From Roseiarcus sp963809245 (GTDB lineage Bacteria > Pseudomonadota > Alphaproteobacteria > Rhizobiales > Beijerinckiaceae), in assembly GCA_963809245.1 (NCBI GenBank), contig CAWEIU010000001.1, forward strand, positions 62,001-126,000: DNA of 64,000 nt, in the 5' to 3' direction. The notes beneath the pieces are model-generated. The model ran no database searches, had not been told where the DNA came from, and worked only from the letters and a program-made list of their open reading frames with translations. How positions within the stretch are numbered: position 1 is the stretch's first letter; every line of letters starts with the position of its first letter. This document shows, one piece after another, positions 18,719 through 27,547 of the stretch. A program made the translations under genes and the position numbers.

Positions 18719-19669
18719 ATGCAGAAGCGAAAATTGGGTCGCACCGACCTTGCGGTCGCGCCGGTGGTGTTCGGCGCGAATGTGTTTGGATGGACCGCGG
18801 ACAAGAAGACGTCGTTCGACCTGCTCGACCGCTTCACCGGCGCCGGGCTCAACGCCATCGACACCGCCGACGTCTATTCGCGCTGGGCGCCGGGCAACCA
18901 GGGCGGCGAATCCGAAACGATCATCGGCGAATGGATGAAGGCGCGCGGCTCCCGCAACGCCGTCACAATCATCACCAAGGTCGGCATCGAAATGGGCGAG
19001 GGCAAGAAGGGCCTCTCGGCGCGCTACATCGAAGAGGCGGTCGAGGCCTCGCTCAAGCGGCTGCAGGTCGAGACGATCGACCTCTATCTCTCCCACATGC
19101 CGGACGACGGGACGCCGCACGAAGAGACGCTCGGCGCCTATCAGAAGCTGATCGCCAAGGGCAAAATCCGCTGGTGCGGCGCCTCGAACTTCAACGCTGA
19201 GCAGCTCTCGGCTGCGCTCGCGGCGTCCGCCGCCAAGGGCCTGCCGCGCTACGAAGTGCTCCAGCCGGAGTACAATCTCTACGACCGCGGCTCGTTCGAT
19301 GGCCCGCTGCGCGACCTCTGCATGGCGCAGGATGTCGGCGTCATCACCTATTTCAGCCTCGCCAAGGGTTTCCTCTCGGGCAAGTATCGGTCCGAGGCGG
19401 ATCTCGGCAAGAGTCCCCGCGGCCAGGGCGTGAAGGCCTATCTCAATCCGCGCGGCTTCCGCATTCTGGCGGCGCTCGATGAGATTTCTGCGGCCCACAA
19501 AGTCGCGCCGGCAGACATCGCGCTCGCCTGGCTGATCGCGCGGCCCGGCGTCACGGCGCCGATCGCCAGCGCGACCTCGCTGCCGCAGCTCGAGAGCCTC
19601 ATCCGCTCCGCGACGCTCGTGCTCAGCGACCGCGATATTGCCGCGCTCGACGAGGCCAGCGCGGCTTAA
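18719..19669 (+). CDS. Aldo/keto reductase
   Basis: A 316-residue NADPH-dependent aldo/keto reductase with a TIM-barrel fold. It begins MQKRKLGRTDLAVAPVVFG, has the catalytic Asp/Tyr region DTADVYSRWAPGNQGGESE, the catalytic Lys in TKVG, and His in LYLSHMPDD. The start ATG 18719 follows a good ribosome binding site (ttggagag). The motif set resembles the AKR12-14-like 'YhdN/YajO' groups, which reduce methylglyoxal and other aldehydes. The substrate cannot be assigned. Confidence 0.92.
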   Translation: MQKRKLGRTDLAVAPVVFGANVFGWTADKKTSFDLLDRFTGAGLNAIDTADVYSRWAPGNQGGESETIIGEWMKARGSRNAVTIITKVGIEMGEGKKGLSARYIEEAVEASLKRLQVETIDLYLSHMPDDGTPHEETLGAYQKLIAKGKIRWCGASNFNAEQLSAALAASAAKGLPRYEVLQPEYNLYDRGSFDGPLRDLCMAQDVGVITYFSLAKGFLSGKYRSEADLGKSPRGQGVKAYLNPRGFRILAALDEISAAHKVAPADIALAWLIARPGVTAPIASATSLPQLESLIRSATLVLSDRDIAALDEASAA

Positions 19670-19690
19670 AGCTTACTGACGGACGGGATT

Positions 19691-19888
19691 CCTTCTCCCC
19701 TTGCGGGGCGGACGAATGCTGCCCATTCGCCTTGAGAAGGTGTCACGCGCAGCGTGACGGATGAGGGTGCGCCGTAAGGCGCAGCTTCGCGCGAGCGGAG
19801 TCATTCGCTTCCGAAGCGCGCCTGATGGCGCACCCCTCATCCGACGCCCCTTCGCGGCGCCTCCTTCTCCCGCAAGGGGAGAAGGGAT
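19691..19888. repeat. Rhizobiales-type palindromic intergenic element, paired copies
   Basis: Two facing copies of a stem-loop mosaic. The left part reads ccttctccccttgcgggg ... ggatgagggtgcgcc, the right ggcgcacccctcatcc ... ccttctcccgcaaggggaga. The whole gap is therefore a long inverted repeat between convergent genes. Related single or degenerate copies occur at 30685-30734 and 38036-38249. Such elements are multi-copy in Hyphomicrobiales genomes. Confidence 0.75.
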
Positions 19889-19912
19889 TTGGCGCCGCCC
19901 TCTCGCCCGCGC

Positions 19913-22300
19913 CTACTCCGGCGAGAACACCAGCTCCTGCGCGCCGGCGCGTTTCAGATCGTCCTCGCTTCCGGCGAGCGTGATCGACTTGCCGTCGATC
20001 CAGAGCGGCGCGAGATCGCGGTAGTGCGGCGAGAAGATGTGGCCGGACTCGCCGGTCGTGATCATGAAGCGCGACTTGTCGGGATCGGCGAGATCGTAAA
20101 TGCCGCGAAAGCCGGCGCCCTGCGTGCGGGCGAACGGCTTGTCCTGGGGAACCTCGAAGCCGCCGCCGCGATCGAGGGTGTAGAAACCGCCGCTCGAGGG
20201 CATGCTGATGTCGCTGAGGCGATCGAGCAGCGGAATGTGGCTGTAGACCTTGTGCTGCAGCACCGCGACATGCTCGGCGCCCCATTTCCACTGGCTCATG
20301 TCGGCGCCGTCGCGCTTGACGAGCAGCGCGAGCGCCTCGTCGAGCGCCCGCGCCAGCGTCGCGCGGCAGTCAGGGTCCGGCTTGCTCGGCGCGTCGCACC
20401 AGGCGGGATGGTCGCGCAGCAGCGAGATCAGCGTCGTCGCGGCGAACGGGCCTTTCGCGTTCATCGGCAAGCCAGTCTTCTCGACCAGCATGATCCGGTG
20501 CAGCGCGCCCATGAAGGCGTCGAAAATCAGCGGCTCGGGACGATCCTTGTCCATCACGCCGTCCCAGGCGGCAAGCAGCGCGAGCGCCTGGCGCGCGCGT
20601 TCGTCGCTCGGCGTCACGCCCTTGAGAAAGGGTAGCAGCTCGCGCGCGGCGAGCGAGACGTGATCGGCCTGCATCGCGGCGGAGGTGTCGAGGCTGTGCT
20701 TGTCGATCGTGTCGAAGAACTGCTGGATGCGCCGGGCGCGAAACGCCTCCTCCCAATCCTGGCCGATCGGCGGTTGGCGGCCGGCGGGGACGAGCGCGTT
20801 GTTGGCGTTGAAGATGAAGCCGGCGGCGGGATTGTGAATTTGCGGCCATTGCTCGAAGGGAATGTTTCCGATCCAATCGTTTTCGCCTGAGGCGCCGTCG
20901 ACGATGGTGAGCCCGTCGCCGGACTTGCGCAGTGGGACGAGACCGGGGCTGATGAAGCCGATGTCGCCGGTCACGTCGGCGTAGACGAGGTTCTGCGTCG
21001 GCGTCTGATAGAGGCGCAGCGCGGCGAGGAACTCGTCCCAATTGCGGGCGCCGTTCACCTTCATGAGCGCTTCGGCTGTGGTGTCCTGGCCGCCGAGCCC
21101 GGTGTAGGCGAGCGCCATCGCCTTGCCTTCGCCCGCGAGCGCGGCGAGCGAGGCGTCGACGTCGGAGATGACGGGGCCGTGCCGCGTCGCGCGCACGCGC
21201 ATCGTCACATCGGGCGCGCCTTTGACGTGGATCGTCTCGGTGCGCGTCATAAACGGCTGCGGCCCGTCTGGGGTGAGATAGCGATCGGGATTGCTGGGGT
21301 CGATCGTCTCGACGAAGAGGTCCTGCACGGCGGTGTGCGAGGTGGTGAAGCCCCAGGCGATGCGGTCGTTCTGGCCGAGCACCACGAGCGGCATCCCGGC
21401 GACGGTCGCGCCCTTCACCGAGCCCTCGGGCGTCACGATCCGGGCGAGGTACCAGAGGATCGGCGCGCCGATCTCGAGGTGCGGATCATTGGCGAGGATC
21501 GGCTTGCCGGTGACGGTGCGCGAGCCGCTCACCACCCATTCGTTCGAGGCGCCATGCCGCTCGGGCAGCAGCGTTCCCAAGAGGTCGATCGGCGAGTCGT
21601 CCGGTTTGCTCAGTGAGGCGTGGCTCGGATTGGCGGCCGGCTCGGTCGTCACCGGCCAGTCGGCCGGGGGCGCCGGAAACAGCAGGCGCGCCTGATCCGG
21701 CGGCAGCTTCTGTTGCAGGCGCGCGCGCAAGGCCTCCATCTCGTAGTTGCCGCTGAGTTGCAGCGACATCAGCTTGCCCCAGACGAGCGAATCCGCTGGC
21801 TTCCACGGCTCCGGATTGTCGCCGAGGATGAGAAATTCCGGCGGCAGTGCGTTCTTGTGCGTCGCGAGGAAGGCGTTGACGCCATCGGCATAGGCCTGCA
21901 AACGCGCTTGCGCCGAGGGCGACAGCGCGGAAAAGCTGCTCTCGGCGAGGCGGTAGAAGTCGAGCGTACGGATGAAGCGATCGACCTTGACGAGATCGGG
22001 CCCGGCGATTTCGGCGATGCGGCCTTGGCCGACGCGGCGCTGGACTTCCATCTGATAGAGACGCTCGCTCGCGTGGAGGTAACCGAGCGCGCGCGCCGCG
22101 TCGTCGAGCGAGGCCGCGAAAATGTGGGGAACGCCGTAGCCGTCGCGCCAGACGCGCGTCTCGGCTTTGAGGCCGGGCAGGGCGACGCGGCCGGAATAGG
22201 CGGGCATGGCGCGATAGAAGAGGTAGGCGCCGGCCCCGAAGGCCACGACGACGAGGACGACGACGAGCTTCGCCAGCGCCCTCACGATTCGGAATTTCAT
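19913..22300 (-). CDS. Penicillin acylase family protein (peptidase S45)
   Basis: A 795-residue N-terminal-nucleophile hydrolase of the S45 family, exported to the periplasm. Residues 1-30 form a signal or anchor helix (KLVVVLVVVAFGAGAYLF). The alpha-chain carries ETRVWRDGYGVPHIFA. A linker follows and the beta-chain would begin at Ser252 in GASNEWVVSG, the autocatalytic cleavage site and nucleophile. Family members deacylate beta-lactams or N-acyl-homoserine lactones (PvdQ/QuiP-like); sequence alone does not decide. ATG 22300 is preferred because upstream residues do not look like a signal peptide. Confidence 0.9.
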   Translation of the reverse strand: MKFRIVRALAKLVVVLVVVAFGAGAYLFYRAMPAYSGRVALPGLKAETRVWRDGYGVPHIFAASLDDAARALGYLHASERLYQMEVQRRVGQGRIAEIAGPDLVKVDRFIRTLDFYRLAESSFSALSPSAQARLQAYADGVNAFLATHKNALPPEFLILGDNPEPWKPADSLVWGKLMSLQLSGNYEMEALRARLQQKLPPDQARLLFPAPPADWPVTTEPAANPSHASLSKPDDSPIDLLGTLLPERHGASNEWVVSGSRTVTGKPILANDPHLEIGAPILWYLARIVTPEGSVKGATVAGMPLVVLGQNDRIAWGFTTSHTAVQDLFVETIDPSNPDRYLTPDGPQPFMTRTETIHVKGAPDVTMRVRATRHGPVISDVDASLAALAGEGKAMALAYTGLGGQDTTAEALMKVNGARNWDEFLAALRLYQTPTQNLVYADVTGDIGFISPGLVPLRKSGDGLTIVDGASGENDWIGNIPFEQWPQIHNPAAGFIFNANNALVPAGRQPPIGQDWEEAFRARRIQQFFDTIDKHSLDTSAAMQADHVSLAARELLPFLKGVTPSDERARQALALLAAWDGVMDKDRPEPLIFDAFMGALHRIMLVEKTGLPMNAKGPFAATTLISLLRDHPAWCDAPSKPDPDCRATLARALDEALALLVKRDGADMSQWKWGAEHVAVLQHKVYSHIPLLDRLSDISMPSSGGFYTLDRGGGFEVPQDKPFARTQGAGFRGIYDLADPDKSRFMITTGESGHIFSPHYRDLAPLWIDGKSITLAGSEDDLKRAGAQELVFSPE

Positions 22301-22462
22301 CTTCGCTTCCCCCCTTTCGCGAAGTCTTTCAGCGCTCGCGGTAGGGCAAGTCAACCGTGTTTGCGCTGACTTGTCCATGGCCGGACAGATGGCGCGGGCC
22401 TCCTGACGCGCTACGCGCCGTCCTGCGTGGCGGTCGTGATGGCCGGGCTTGGCGCATGGCTT

Positions 22463-23359
22463 TCACCGGGACGTCGCCAGGTACGCCGTCAGCCCCCCGG
22501 CCAGGTGATCGTATACGGCCCGCAGCCGCGCGCTCGCGCGCAGGTCTTCGTGCATGACCAGCCAGGTCTCCAGCGGTTCGGCGAAGGCGTCCGCGGCCAC
22601 GCGGATCAGGTCGGGGTCGCGACGGGCAATGCCGACCTGGCAGACGGCGATCCCGTAGCCGCAGCGTAGCGCGGCGAGGTGGGCGAGGTCGTTGTCGATG
22701 CGTAGCGAGAACATCTCGCGCGAGACCTCTATGCCCCTGGCTTGCAGCGCGCTCGCTGGGACCGGATCGCGGTCGAAACCGATCAGGCGCATGCGCGCGG
22801 CCTCTTGCAGCGTCCGCGGCGGCTCGCGATTTCCGAGATAGCGCCGGTGGGCATAGAGGCCGAGCGTCGTCTCGCCGAGCTTCCTTGCCACCAGCGCCGT
22901 CTGCGTCGGCTGCACCATGCGCACGGCGATGTCGGCGTCGCGGCGCAACAGATCCTCGGTGCGGTTGGAGAGGTTGAGCTCAAAGGCGATCTTCGGATGG
23001 CGCTCGGCGAATTCGGCGAGGATCGGGGGCAGGACCTCCGCGCCGATCACCTCGCTGGCGGTGATGCGCACAGCGCCCGAGATCTCATCGCACCTCGCTG
23101 AGGCCGCTCGCCCCATCGCCTCGGCGGCGCTGGCCATGGCCTCGGCGATCGGGACCAGCGACAGGGCCGTCTCGGTTGGGGCCAGCCCCTGTGGCGAGCG
23201 CACGAAGAGGGGCGCAGCCAGCGTCGCCTCCAACTGGTCGAGATGGCGGCCGAGCGTCGGTTGGGTCAGCCCCAAAGCCCGCGCGGCGCCCGACAAGCTG
23301 CGGTGACGGGCGAGCGCCAGGAACGAACGGTAGAGCTCCCAGGGGACATCTGCTGCCAT
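22463..23359 (-). CDS. LysR-family transcriptional regulator
   Basis: A 298-residue LysR regulator. The winged helix-turn-helix runs over residues 8-60, with HRSLSGAARALGLTQPTLGR and HLDQLEATLAAPLFVRSPQG. A periplasmic-binding-protein-like effector domain fills the rest. It is divergent from the NAD(P)-binding protein gene, with 89 bp between start codons. A near-palindrome (atacgttagcgtat, 23358-23371) overlaps its own start and could be the autoregulatory site. Confidence 0.92.
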   Translation of the reverse strand: MAADVPWELYRSFLALARHRSLSGAARALGLTQPTLGRHLDQLEATLAAPLFVRSPQGLAPTETALSLVPIAEAMASAAEAMGRAASARCDEISGAVRITASEVIGAEVLPPILAEFAERHPKIAFELNLSNRTEDLLRRDADIAVRMVQPTQTALVARKLGETTLGLYAHRRYLGNREPPRTLQEAARMRLIGFDRDPVPASALQARGIEVSREMFSLRIDNDLAHLAALRCGYGIAVCQVGIARRDPDLIRVAADAFAEPLETWLVMHEDLRASARLRAVYDHLAGGLTAYLATSR

Positions 23360-23448
23360 ACGTTAGCGTATAGCGACAAGACGCAATTCGTCAATTCCGT
23401 TTATCCTCATTCTGGGCCATCTTGATGCTGGCAACGAGGAGCGGCGAG

Positions 23449-24474
23449 ATGAGCGAAGCAAAGACGGCCCTGGTGCTGGGCGCGACGGGAGGGTCTGGCG
23501 GCGAGATCGCCCGGGCTCTGGTCGCCCGCGGCTGGCGCGTGCGGGCGCTGACCCGCGATCCGGGCAAGGCGGCCAGACCGGGCGACGGGCTGGATTGGGC
23601 GAGGGGCGACGCCTTGAACGCCGCCGAGGTCGCCGCCGCGGCCGAGGGCGCCTCGGTGATCGTGCACGCGGTCAACCCGCCCGGCTATCGCAACTGGAAG
23701 GGCCTGGCGCTTCCCATGCTGGAGAGCACGATCGCGGCGGCGCAGGCCTCTGGCGCCCTGATCGTCTTTCCCGGCACGGTCTACAACTTTGGGCCAGAGA
23801 CCTTCCCCCTGGTCGCCGAGGACGCCCCACAGCGACCGCGCACCCGCAAAGGCGGGATCCGCGTGGCGATGGAGCGGCGGCTCCTCGAGGCCTCGCAGGC
23901 GGGCGCGCGAGTGCTGATTCTCAGGGCCGGCGATTACTTCGGACCTAGCACTGCCAATAGCTGGTTCGGCGCGGCGATGGTGAAGCCGGGACGGGGACTC
24001 AAGGCGGTCGTCTATCCGGGTCGCCGCGACGTCGGCCACGCCTGGGCTTATCTGCCGGACTTTGCCGAGACGGCCATGCGTCTGATCGAGCGCCGGGGCG
24101 AGCTTCCATCCTTCGCCGTCTTCCACTTCTGCGGCCACTGGTTCGAGCGCGGGGTGGAGATGGCCGAGGCCGTGCGGACGGCGTCCGGAAACCCTGGCCT
24201 GCCGATCCGGGGCTTTCCTTGGTTCCTGGTGCGTCTCCTCTTGCCTTTCGTGGAGACCTTCCGTGAGATGCTGGAGATGACCTATCTATGGCGCTCGCCG
24301 CTGCGCCTCGACAACCGCAGGCTGGTCGCCTTTCTAGGCGAGGAGCCGCACACCCCGACGGTCGAAGCCGTGCGCGCGAGCCTTCGGGGGCTGGGGTGCC
24401 TTAGCCGCCTAGCGCTTCTCCCCGCCACGGACGCCCCAAGCGTCAGAGTCGCCACCGGAAGCGGCGAGCCCTAA
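23449..24474 (+). CDS. NAD(P)-binding epimerase/NmrA-like protein
   Basis: A 341-residue extended Rossmann-fold protein. LVLGATGGSGGEIARALVAR is the N-terminal dinucleotide-binding loop, and LTRDPGKAARPGDGLDW follows as in NmrA/atypical SDR proteins. The usual YxxxK is not in a canonical position, so catalytic activity is uncertain. The start ATG 23449 has an upstream gagga. The gene is probably regulated by the divergent LysR. Its stop overlaps the xth stop by four bases on the opposite strand. Confidence 0.82.
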   Translation: MSEAKTALVLGATGGSGGEIARALVARGWRVRALTRDPGKAARPGDGLDWARGDALNAAEVAAAAEGASVIVHAVNPPGYRNWKGLALPMLESTIAAAQASGALIVFPGTVYNFGPETFPLVAEDAPQRPRTRKGGIRVAMERRLLEASQAGARVLILRAGDYFGPSTANSWFGAAMVKPGRGLKAVVYPGRRDVGHAWAYLPDFAETAMRLIERRGELPSFAVFHFCGHWFERGVEMAEAVRTASGNPGLPIRGFPWFLVRLLLPFVETFREMLEMTYLWRSPLRLDNRRLVAFLGEEPHTPTVEAVRASLRGLGCLSRLALLPATDAPSVRVATGSGEP

Positions 24475-25277
24475 ATCTCGATCTCCACCTTCACCGGCGC
24501 ATGGTCGGAAGGCCGGCTCCAGTCGCGCGCTTCGCGCAGCACGTCCATCGAGGCGACCCCGTCGGCGAGTGAGGGGCTCACCCAGACGTGGTCGAGGCGG
24601 CGGCCGCGATCGGACTTGGCCCAGTCGGGCGAGCGATAGCTCCACCACGTGTAGAGCTTTTCGCTTTCGGGCACGAATTTGCGCAAGGCGTCGACCCACG
24701 GGCCGGCGGCCAGCGCGAGATTGAGCTTTTCCACCTCGATGGCCGTATGGCTGACGACATTCAGCAGCGCCTTGTGGCTCCAGACGTCGTGCTCGAGCGG
24801 CGCGATGTTGAGATCGCCGACCAGGATCGCGCGGCCGGCGGCGGTCCCGCCCTCGCGAAACCATGCGGTCATTTCGTCGACGAAGGCCAGCTTGTGCTTG
24901 AATTTGGGGTTGATCTCGGGATCGGGCTCGTCGCCTCCCGCCGGCACGTAAAAGTTATGCACGTCGATCCCGGCCGCATCGCCGCCGAGCGTCACGTGCA
25001 TGTGACGCGAGTCGCCCATGGCGCAGAACTCGCGCGGGTTGACGCCGACGATCGGCAGCTTTGAGACGACCGCGACGCCGTGGTAGCCCTTCTGGCCGTT
25101 GATCGCGATGTGCGGGTAGCCGAGCTTGTGGAACTCGCCGTGCGGAAACTGCCCGTCGGGGCATTTCGTCTCCTGCAGGCACAGCACGTCCGGACGGTGT
25201 CGCTCGAGGTATTGCGCCACGAGGCCGATGCGCAGACGCACCGAATTGATGTTCCAGGTGGAGATCGAAAACCGCAC
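24471..25277 (-). CDS. xthA: Exodeoxyribonuclease III
   Basis: A 268-residue AP endonuclease / 3'-5' exonuclease of base-excision repair. The N-terminus ISTWNINSVRLRIG carries the metal-coordinating Asn, LCLQETKC the catalytic Glu, LVGDLNIAP the Asp/Asn pair, RRLDHVWVS the second Asp, and PSDHAPV the terminal His. The start is GTG 25277 (VRFSISTWN), because the frame upstream is non-coding. It lies next to lolA on the same strand, as in many Hyphomicrobiales. Confidence 0.95.
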   Translation of the reverse strand: MRFSISTWNINSVRLRIGLVAQYLERHRPDVLCLQETKCPDGQFPHGEFHKLGYPHIAINGQKGYHGVAVVSKLPIVGVNPREFCAMGDSRHMHVTLGGDAAGIDVHNFYVPAGGDEPDPEINPKFKHKLAFVDEMTAWFREGGTAAGRAILVGDLNIAPLEHDVWSHKALLNVVSHTAIEVEKLNLALAAGPWVDALRKFVPESEKLYTWWSYRSPDWAKSDRGRRLDHVWVSPSLADGVASMDVLREARDWSRPSDHAPVKVEIEI

Positions 25278-25375
25278 GGAGGGCCCTTGGCTGAAGCGCG
25301 CGGCGAAGATGGCTGGTTTTCCTGCGAAGGCAAGCGGCGCCGGCGACTTGCCCACAGGGCTGCGGGCGGAGCCGG

Positions 25376-26101
25376 CTACTTGCGGTTCATCGGGCTGTTC
25401 GGATTGTCGTTGATATAGAAGAGCTGCGGATCGGGCTTGGTCGCCAGATCGACGTTGAACAGCGACACCACGGTCTGGAAGCCTTGCGGGTCGAGCACCG
25501 TCCATTGCTTGAGCTGGAAAGTCGCCGGGTCGAACACCAGCGCGATCTCGGCCGTGCCGCCGAAGGTCGCCTTGTCCTCGATCTGGATCGTCACGGCGTT
25601 GGCGTCGATGGTGACGTTTTTGACCTGCGTGTCCTTGGCGAGGTCGATGTGGTCGGCGAGCAGGAACTTCAGCGGCGTCTGGCCGATGAAGTAAAGATCC
25701 TGCGTGTCCATCTTCTGGTCCCGCACGGCGACCGAGCGCCCGTCGGCGACGATTTCGAGCCGCGCGGGCGGCGAGAAGCGGAACAGCATCTTGCCCGGCC
25801 GTTGGACGTAAAGCTCGCCTTCCGAACGCTGCCCGTCGGGGCCGATCTGAACGAAATCGGCGCTGAGGACCCGCGCGCTGTCGAGGAAAGCGTTGGCGCG
25901 GGCGACCGCCTCGGCGGGGCTGATGTCCAGCTTGGCGGCGTCCTTCGGCGCGTCCTTGGCGGGCGGCTCCTTGGCCGGCGCCGTCTTTGCGGATTTGGCC
26001 GGCGGCGAGTCGATGTCGAGCGGCGCGTCGCCTGCCCAGACGAAGCTGTGAAGGGCGACAAGCGCAATGGCGGAGGAGACGAGGCGACGCAAAATCGGCA
26101 T
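25376..26101 (-). CDS. lolA: LolA-like outer-membrane lipoprotein carrier
   Basis: A 241-residue periplasmic carrier that shuttles lipoproteins from LolCDE to the outer membrane. The signal peptide starts MPILRRLVSSAIALVALHSF and is cleaved near VWA|GD. A Lys/Pro/Ala-rich linker (residues 25-60) precedes the LolA half-barrel: ADFVQIGPDGQRSEGELYVQ, RPGKMLFRFSPP, and VTIQIEDKATFGGTAEIAL. ATG 26101 opens the signal peptide. It normally follows ftsK directly; here the two are 4.7 kb apart. Confidence 0.87.
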   Translation of the reverse strand: MPILRRLVSSAIALVALHSFVWAGDAPLDIDSPPAKSAKTAPAKEPPAKDAPKDAAKLDISPAEAVARANAFLDSARVLSADFVQIGPDGQRSEGELYVQRPGKMLFRFSPPARLEIVADGRSVAVRDQKMDTQDLYFIGQTPLKFLLADHIDLAKDTQVKNVTIDANAVTIQIEDKATFGGTAEIALVFDPATFQLKQWTVLDPQGFQTVVSLFNVDLATKPDPQLFYINDNPNSPMNRK

Positions 26102-26442
26102 CAAGACGAGGCTTTCCCAGGGAACGCGCGGCGCAACGACGGACGTGCGCCGAAGCGGTGCATGGCAGGGCGTTGTGATCGCATTGTGGCGGGGTCTCAG
26201 CCAAGCGGCAATCCCCGCAACCCGGCTCAATCGCATTAAATCCAACTGGAAAATTGGTTAGAATAAAAGTAAAAGTCTAGACATTATTTGCGATAAATGC
26301 GTATTTTATCGTTTACCCATGAAAATTGCTACGACTAACGTAAGATATGATTCATGATGTAGCGATGATGAATTTACTGATCGTTGACTAGACATGACGC
26401 AGCGGCAACACTTGGGCACAAAGTTAAGCGTAGGGGGGTGTG
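26102..26442. other. AT-rich intergenic region
   Basis: 341 bp. The stretch 26225-26400 is strikingly AT-rich compared with the flanks (runs such as attttatcgtttacc and aataaaagtaaaag), and holds a small palindrome gtctagac at 26274-26281. It probably carries the promoter of the downstream hypothetical gene. No ORF of meaningful length was seen. Confidence 0.6.
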
Positions 26443-26916
26443 ATGACGAAATTAACCTTTGCGGCGGCGTTCGAATCCCTGCAATCTATCAAGCCGTCGG
26501 GTCTCGGCCGACAGCAATTTAACCAACAGGCGCTCGCCCGGCGGATGGAGCGGATCGGCTCGCGTCCCGCCGGCCGTCCGGTTCTCGTGAGCAGCGTCCC
26601 CCAGCATCTCGACGCGCGCCTGCTCGAGGACGGCGCCGCGCTCGAGACGGCTTGGCAAGCCGAGCTTGCGACGATGGTCGCCTTTCGGCGCACCCCCACC
26701 TCGGAGAGGCGAGCCGCCGTCAAAGCGGCGCGCGCCGCCGCCGAGGCGATCGTCGCGCGGATCGAGACTGCCCGCGCGCTCACCTTGGACGGCCTGAAGA
26801 TCCAGGCCCGCGCCGTTCTCTGGCGCCGCGACGGCGAGCCGTTCGGGCCGGCGATTCCCGACGAGCAAGAGAGCGACGACGCCTGGACCGATATGGCGGA
26901 GATGCCAAACTGGTGA
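26443..26916 (+). CDS. Hypothetical protein, 157 residues
   Basis: Family not recognised. The protein begins MTKLTFAAAFESLQSIKPSG and has a helical, Arg/Ala-rich middle (RRAAVKAARAAAEAIVARIE) and an acidic C-terminus (EQESDDAWTDMAEMPNW). No signal peptide or membrane segment is seen. ATG 26443 is preferred over GTG 26440; taggggggtg just upstream is a plausible ribosome binding site. A hairpin overlapping the stop codon probably ends the transcript. It sits in the segment that separates lolA from ftsK and follows AT-rich DNA, so acquisition by transfer is possible. Confidence 0.6.
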   Translation: MTKLTFAAAFESLQSIKPSGLGRQQFNQQALARRMERIGSRPAGRPVLVSSVPQHLDARLLEDGAALETAWQAELATMVAFRRTPTSERRAAVKAARAAAEAIVARIETARALTLDGLKIQARAVLWRRDGEPFGPAIPDEQESDDAWTDMAEMPNW

Positions 26917-26937
26917 GCGCGCCGGGTTGGCGCGCTC
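26915..26937 (+). terminator. Stem-loop at the end of the hypothetical gene
   Basis: Perfect 9-bp stem gagcgcgcc / ggcgcgctc around loop gggtt, starting within the stop codon. No U-tract follows (next bases aatatgatcc), so termination would be weak. Confidence 0.5.
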
Positions 26938-27019
26938 AATATGATCCGCCGCCCTCGGGCTGCCTCATCGTCGAGGCGGCCCCGCAGTGGCGAGCGCTGC
27001 GGTTTCGACGCCCCCGGGA

Positions 27020-27226
27020 CTAATTGTAGTTCTCCGGACCGGCGGCCATGCACTTGTCGTATTCGGCCTTCCGTGCGGCTTTGGTCGGGAGGTTCTTGAG
27101 CGTGACGAGGCTCCGGCATTTCTTCGGGTCGTCATGGGTGTGGGTTGATCCCGGTCCCGCATAGGCCGGGCTCGAAACCAGCAGAATGCCTGAGAGCAAG
27201 ATCGCCGAAATCGTTTCGATGCGCAT
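27020..27226 (-). CDS. Small secreted protein, 68 residues
   Basis: Begins MRIETISAILLSGILLVSSP, a clean signal peptide cleaved at AYA|GP. The mature part is about 44 residues, with an HTHDD motif and two cysteines (KKCRSL and DKCMAAG). The start ATG 27226 has a good upstream site (ggggag). I do not recognise the family. The His/Asp cluster might bind metal, and the two cysteines could form a disulfide; both points are inference. It lies upstream of, and divergent from, the Spy/CpxP-like stress locus. Confidence 0.62.
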   Translation of the reverse strand: MRIETISAILLSGILLVSSPAYAGPGSTHTHDDPKKCRSLVTLKNLPTKAARKAEYDKCMAAGPENYN

Positions 27227-27547
27227 GGAAGTCTCCCCGGTTCGAGATCGTCGGACAAACCGCATTGGATTGCCCGGCCGCTGACCACGCCGAGAGTCGT
27301 GAGCCGCCCGCCAGCTCTTCCTAGCTTGTCTTGATCGCCGCGGATTTCCCCTCCCTCTCGCGCTTGGAGGCGCGACGCGACAATTCAATCTTCACGATTG
27401 CGACCGCATTGTGGCGACTGCAGGTTCGCCGCCCACAAAACGCCCAAATCGCTTCACCCTTCTTTACGTTCAGCCGGATCGCGGGAAATCTTCGCGCTCT
27501 AACCTCCTCGGAGCAACGGCTTCTGGCCGTCGACGAAGGAGATCGTC
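27227..27547. other. Divergent intergenic region
   Basis: 321 bp between the small secreted protein gene and the Spy-like gene. It must hold both promoters. I see no clear operator or structured element. Confidence 0.45.
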
